Shown here: piece by piece, positions 60,621-64,000 of the stretch | Position numbering within the stretch: the stretch's first letter is position 1 | Layout of the letters: every line of letters starts with the position of its first letter | Assembly (NCBI RefSeq): GCF_023715445.1 | Contig: NZ_JAMBOD010000002.1 | Location: 186,001 to 250,000, forward strand | Length of the DNA: 64,000 nucleotides | Direction of reading: 5' to 3' | Source: Fictibacillus nanhaiensis | Lineage (GTDB): Bacteria; Bacillota; Bacilli; Bacillales; Fictibacillaceae | Translations under genes and position numbers: made by a program | Notes under the pieces: model-generated | What the model was told of the DNA's origin: nothing | Seen by the model: only the letters and a program-made list of their open reading frames with translations | The model's database searches: none

Positions 60621-61472
60621 TTATGCGTAGGTGTAGAAGCCTTTGCCGGTTTTCTTGCCTAACCAGCCAGCCTTAACGTACTTTCTGAGAAGCGGGCATG
60701 GACGGTACTTATCGTCACCGAACCCTTCATGCAGCGTCTCCATAATGTACAAACATGTATCGAGTCCGATAAAGTCTGCTAGTGTTAACGGTCCCATCGG
60801 GTGGTTCATTCCGAGTTTCATAATCTCATCAACCGCTTCTGGTGTTGCTACGCCTTCATAGACCGCGAAGATCGCTTCGTTGATCATCGGCATTAAAATA
60901 CGATTTGAGATGAACCCTGGGAAGTCATTTACTTCTACAGGTACCTTTTGCAGTTTTTTCGATACTGCTTCAATCGTTTCGTATACATCATCTGATGTTT
61001 GCAGCCCGCGGATAATTTCTACTAGTTTCATAACCGGTACCGGATTCATAAAGTGCATCCCGATCACTTTTTCAGGCCGGTTTGTAGCCGCGGCGATTTC
61101 TGTTATAGGAAGAGATGACGTGTTTGAAGCTAAAATCGCGTGCTCTGGTGCATACTGATCCAGCATCGTAAATAATTGTGTTTTCACTTCCATATTCTCA
61201 ACAATCGCTTCAATCACAAGGTCTGCTTTTGATGCGTTCTCCATAGAGATTGATGAAGTTATGCGTGAAAGAATTGTTTCTTTTTCGCTTTCCTCCATAC
61301 GCCCTTTTTCAACCTGGCGATTTAGGTTCTTCTGGATATTTCCGATTCCCTTATTCACGAATTCATCTTTAATATCATGTAAAATGACGTCGAAGCCTGC
61401 CATGGCACAAACTTGTGCGATCCCTGACCCCATTTGTCCTGCGCCAACCACCATAATTTGCTGAATGCTCAC
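60621..61472 (-). CDS. hbd: 3-hydroxybutyryl-CoA dehydrogenase
   Basis: 283 residues, NAD(P)-dependent oxidation of 3-hydroxyacyl-CoA. Rossmann GAGQMGSGIAQVCAMAGFDV, LVIEAIVENMEVKTQLF, SNTSSLPITEIA, GMHFMNPVPVMKLVEIIRG (catalytic His) and the Glu-containing VEVNDFPGFISNRILMPMINEA. The C-terminal domain is complete, ending KTGKGFYTYA. GTG start 61472 with AGGAGGAAG upstream; 15 bases after thl. Equivalent of B. subtilis MmgB. Confidence 0.95.
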   Translation of the reverse strand: MSIQQIMVVGAGQMGSGIAQVCAMAGFDVILHDIKDEFVNKGIGNIQKNLNRQVEKGRMEESEKETILSRITSSISMENASKADLVIEAIVENMEVKTQLFTMLDQYAPEHAILASNTSSLPITEIAAATNRPEKVIGMHFMNPVPVMKLVEIIRGLQTSDDVYETIEAVSKKLQKVPVEVNDFPGFISNRILMPMINEAIFAVYEGVATPEAVDEIMKLGMNHPMGPLTLADFIGLDTCLYIMETLHEGFGDDKYRPCPLLRKYVKAGWLGKKTGKGFYTYA

Positions 61473-61487
61473 TGACTCTTCCTCCTT

Positions 61488-62672
61488 TTATGCTTTTACT
61501 TCTACTAAAATCGCGTCACCTTGACCGCCGCCTGAACAGATCGATGCGATTCCAAGTCCGCCGCCGCGTCTTTTTAGTTCATGGATCAGTGTAAGTACGA
61601 TACGCGTACCGCTTGCCCCGATCGGATGCCCTAATGCTACTGCTCCGCCGTTTACGTTAACTTTTTCAAGATCTAATCCTGCAAGCTCTGCACTTGTTAA
61701 AGCAACAGCTGCAAAAGCTTCATTGATTTCAAAAAGATCAATTTCTTCCAATGACCTGCCTGTTTTCTTTAAAAGCTCTGTAATGACAAGCCCTGGCGTT
61801 TTCGGGAAATCTTTCGCTTCTACCGCGATAGCCGTGTGCCCTAAAATTGTCGCCATCACTTCTTTGCCTTCTTTTGCAGCACGTTCTTCACTCATCACAA
61901 CAACTGCTGCAGCACCGTCGTTTACTCCAGGAGCGTTCCCCGCTGTTATCGTTCCATCCTGAGAAAAAACAGGTCTTAATTTTGCAAGTGATTCAACTGA
62001 AGAATCTTTTCGCGGTGACTCATCATGAGAAACTACGATTGGCTCCCCTTTACGCTGCGGGACTTCAACAGGAACGATTTCTTCCGCAAATACGTTGTTT
62101 TCAACCGCTTTAACAGCAAGGCTATGACTGCGGTACGCCCACTCATCCTGGCGCTCACGAGAGATCTCCATCTCTTTCGCCACGTCATTTCCGTAGATTC
62201 CCATGTGAACACCTGTAAACGTACACGTTAACCCGTCATGCACCATAAGATCTTTAACAGAACTGTCACCCATACGAAGACCCCAGCGTGCTTTCGGTAA
62301 AATGTAAGGAGCGTTGCTCATCGATTCCATGCCGCCAGCAACGATTACCTCTTCATCACCGGCACGGATGATTTGATCTGCCATCGTGATTGCGCGAAGA
62401 CCTGAAGCACACACTTTGTTTATGGTTTCTGTCTTTGTTTCCCAAGGCAGCCCGGCTTTTTGAGCAGCCTGACGAGAAGGGATCTGTCCTTGCCCGCCTT
62501 GAAGAACACAGCCTAAGATCACTTCATCGACGGATTCAGGAGAAACACCTCCGCGCTGGAGCGCTTCTTTTATCGCGATTCCGCCTAAGTCTGATGCAGT
62601 CAAAGAGCTTAAACCACCGCCAAATTTCCCAACCGGAGTACGCGCCCCACTGACGATCACTGATTTAGTCAT
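61488..62672 (-). CDS. thl: Acetyl-CoA C-acetyltransferase (thiolase)
   Basis: 394-residue thiolase. Nucleophile Cys88 in [24 protein letters not shown] containing the catalytic His, and the second cysteine in [19 protein letters not shown] is present. Cleaves acetoacetyl-CoA (and perhaps longer 3-ketoacyl-CoA) or condenses acetyl-CoA. First gene of thl-hbd-acdA-acd(-meaB-tetR-icmF); GGGAGG ahead of ATG 62672. Equivalent of MmgA. Confidence 0.95.
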   Translation of the reverse strand: MTKSVIVSGARTPVGKFGGGLSSLTASDLGGIAIKEALQRGGVSPESVDEVILGCVLQGGQGQIPSRQAAQKAGLPWETKTETINKVCASGLRAITMADQIIRAGDEEVIVAGGMESMSNAPYILPKARWGLRMGDSSVKDLMVHDGLTCTFTGVHMGIYGNDVAKEMEISRERQDEWAYRSHSLAVKAVENNVFAEEIVPVEVPQRKGEPIVVSHDESPRKDSSVESLAKLRPVFSQDGTITAGNAPGVNDGAAAVVVMSEERAAKEGKEVMATILGHTAIAVEAKDFPKTPGLVITELLKKTGRSLEEIDLFEINEAFAAVALTSAELAGLDLEKVNVNGGAVALGHPIGASGTRIVLTLIHELKRRGGGLGIASICSGGGQGDAILVEVKA

Positions 62673-62703
62673 ACAAAAACCTCCCGTATTTAATAAATCT
62701 TTT

Positions 62704-62718
62704 AGTAAACGCTTTCAA
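62704..62718. promoter_or_regulatory. cre site upstream of the thl operon
   Basis: Minus-strand TTGAAAGCGTTTACT fits the cre consensus WTGNAANCGNWNNCW at all defined positions, 32 bases upstream of thl. Suggests CcpA repression of fatty/branched acid degradation by good carbon sources. Confidence 0.7.
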
Positions 62719-62730
62719 AAATAAGTCAAG

Positions 62731-62746
62731 CCGAGCGAACGCTCAG
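62731..62746. promoter_or_regulatory. Palindrome upstream of thl, candidate TetR-type operator
   Basis: CCGAGCGAACGCTCAG contains inverted GAGCG/CGCTC arms around AA. It is in the likely promoter region of the operon, beside the cre site; the TetR gene at 56147 is the obvious candidate binder, but this is inference. Confidence 0.4.
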
Positions 62747-62765
62747 TCACTCAAAACCCAAGCAT

Positions 62766-62796
62766 GAAGCTGCCGGCACTAAACCAGGCAGCTCCT
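62766..62796 (-). terminator. Hairpin after the FadF-like gene
   Basis: AGCTGCC/GGCAGCT with a 12-base loop, 19-45 bases after the stop; lacks a T-run. Confidence 0.5.
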
Positions 62797-62811
62797 ACTT
62801 ATAAAATTTAG

Positions 62812-64000
62812 TTACTGCAGAACTTCTTGTTTTTGTGATCCGAACATGGATTTCTCCAAAATTTCTACAACATCTAACGTTTGAACTTGATCTTCCACTT
62901 CTTTCGCTTTCGTCCCATCACTTAACATCGTTAAGCAGTATGGACATCCGCTTCCGATCATGGTTGGACTAACCTCAAGTGCCTGCTCCGTACGAGCGAC
63001 GTTCACACGCGACCCTGCCTTTTCTTCCATCCACATCATTCCGCCGCCCGCTCCGCAGCACATACCGTTTTGGCGGTTGCGGTCCATCTCGACTACCTTC
63101 ACGCCTGGAATCGCTTTTAAAATATCACGAGGCGGTTCGTATACTTCGTTATAGCGGCCGAGGTAGCATGAATCATGATACGTGATCGTTTCATTCACTT
63201 CATACTTAGGTTTAATTCTTCCTTCTTTGATCCACTCAGCCAGAAGTTCAGTATGATGATACACTTCTGCTTTCAGACCAAACTCAGGATACTCATTTTT
63301 AAATGTGTTATAAGCATGCGGATCAATAGTAATGATCTTCTTCACATCATGTTTATCAAATAAGGCGATGTTCGCGTTCGCCATCTCCTGGAACAAGAAC
63401 TCATTTCCAAGACGGCGTGCTGTATCACCAGAGTTCTTCTCTTTGTTTCCGAGAATCGCAAATGTGATGCCAGCTTCGTTCATGATCTTCGCAAGTGAAA
63501 GCGCGATTTTTTGGGAGCGGTTATCATAAGCACCCATGGAACTTACCCAGAACAGGTACTCGAATTCCTCACCTGCTTTTTCCTTTTCTTTTACAGTAGG
63601 AATCACGATATCTTCTTTCAGCTCACGCCAGTTTTCGCGTTCCTTTTTCGAGATGCCCCATGGATTTCCTTGCTTTTCAATATTTTTAATCGCACGCTGC
63701 GCTTCTGGGTCCATCTTACCTTCAGTCAGTACAAGGTAACGGCGCATATCGATAATCTTATCAACGTGCTCGTTCATTACCGGACACTGATCTTCACAGT
63801 TTCGGCAAGTTGTACATGCCCAGATTTCCTCTTCTGTCATAATTTCTCCGATCATCTCTACATCATATGAAAGTGCAGATGATCCGTCAGTTGCTGCAGC
63901 TGTTTCTTGTGCTCCCTTTCCTCTTGCTTCAAAAGCAATCTGGTTGCCCTTTGTGTTGGTGAACGCAAATGCAGGCATCCAAGGCGTACGGGAAGTTACC
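62812..64000 (-). CDS. fadF: FadF-like Fe-S oxidoreductase, 3' part (runs off the window)
   Basis: C-terminal part of a heterodisulfide-reductase/glycolate-oxidase-type Fe-S protein (B. subtilis FadF/YwjF is about 700 residues). The visible part has a 4Fe-4S site ACTTCRNCEDQCPVMNEH and two CCG-type cysteine-rich regions (CYLGRYNEVYEPPRDI ... GMCCGAGGGMMW, and IGSGCPYCLTMLSDG). Thought to carry electrons from acyl-CoA dehydrogenases to the respiratory chain. The methionine at 63978 is internal: the frame continues open to 64000 (VTSRTPW), so the start lies outside. Confidence 0.9.
   Translation of the reverse strand, partial: VTSRTPWMPAFAFTNTKGNQIAFEARGKGAQETAAATDGSSALSYDVEMIGEIMTEEEIWACTTCRNCEDQCPVMNEHVDKIIDMRRYLVLTEGKMDPEAQRAIKNIEKQGNPWGISKKERENWRELKEDIVIPTVKEKEKAGEEFEYLFWVSSMGAYDNRSQKIALSLAKIMNEAGITFAILGNKEKNSGDTARRLGNEFLFQEMANANIALFDKHDVKKIITIDPHAYNTFKNEYPEFGLKAEVYHHTELLAEWIKEGRIKPKYEVNETITYHDSCYLGRYNEVYEPPRDILKAIPGVKVVEMDRNRQNGMCCGAGGGMMWMEEKAGSRVNVARTEQALEVSPTMIGSGCPYCLTMLSDGTKAKEVEDQVQTLDVVEILEKSMFGSQKQEVLQ

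Overview
The window looks like a piece of a low-GC Firmicute chromosome from the family Bacillaceae. Gene order closely follows the atp-upp-glyA-ywl-spoIIR ... prmC-prfA ... tdk-rpmE-rho-glpX-murA-fsa-fba-spo0F-ywjG-pyrG-rpoE ... fad block of Bacillus subtilis. A complete gerABC-type germinant receptor, spo0F, spoIIR and a YhcN-type lipoprotein point to an endospore former. A fused isobutyryl-CoA mutase (IcmF) beside a stand-alone MeaB suggests a non-subtilis lineage such as Fictibacillus, but I cannot fix the genus from sequence alone. No tRNA, rRNA, insertion sequence, prophage or cas gene was seen. Most genes lie on the minus strand; plus-strand genes are mainly the ribose operon, three small lipoprotein or hypothetical genes, a sensor kinase, an RpiR regulator with a GNAT gene, CoA-disulfide reductase and ywjG.

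Layout. 1-4490: ATP synthase operon atpZ-I-B-E-F-H-A (atpG and beyond lie off the left edge) with a consensus promoter. 4654-8151: upp and glyA between two small lipoprotein genes. 8613-13045: gluconate kinase and permease, divergent from an RpiR-type regulator and a GNAT gene. 13309-21056: ywlG-rpiB-ywlE-mntP, a multi-PAS histidine kinase, ywlC-ywlB with a cluster of DnaA boxes, and spoIIR. 21508-27144: ribose operon rbsRKDACB with an RbsR operator. 27300-32539: prmC-prfA, an HxlR regulator, subtilisin, a MOSC protein and a hypothetical. 32788-35776: CoA-disulfide reductase, small hydrophilic and YhcN-like genes, tdk. 36001-46996: rpmE (cysteine-free type), rho, glpX, murA, fsa, fba, spo0F, ywjG, pyrG with a CTP-sensing leader, rpoE. 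47171-52732: germinant receptor operon bracketed by small polytopic membrane proteins. 52867-64000: icmF, a TetR regulator, meaB, two acyl-CoA dehydrogenases, 3-hydroxybutyryl-CoA dehydrogenase, thiolase, and the 3' part of an FadF-like Fe-S oxidoreductase, together a branched and short-chain acyl-CoA degradation locus with a catabolite-repression (cre) site.

The most unusual content is intergenic. Three unrelated families of short arrays recur (core CGCTCAAA at three sites with six units each, core ATCCAAAA at two sites with five units each, core CACATAAAA at one site). All have an A-rich tract repeated every 20-21 bp, about two DNA helical turns, and all have the core on the same strand. 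Two of the CGCTCAAA arrays sit inside a larger palindromic repeat that also occurs without the array elsewhere in the window. I read these as phased A-tract (probably curved) DNA at gene 3' ends; their role is unknown.
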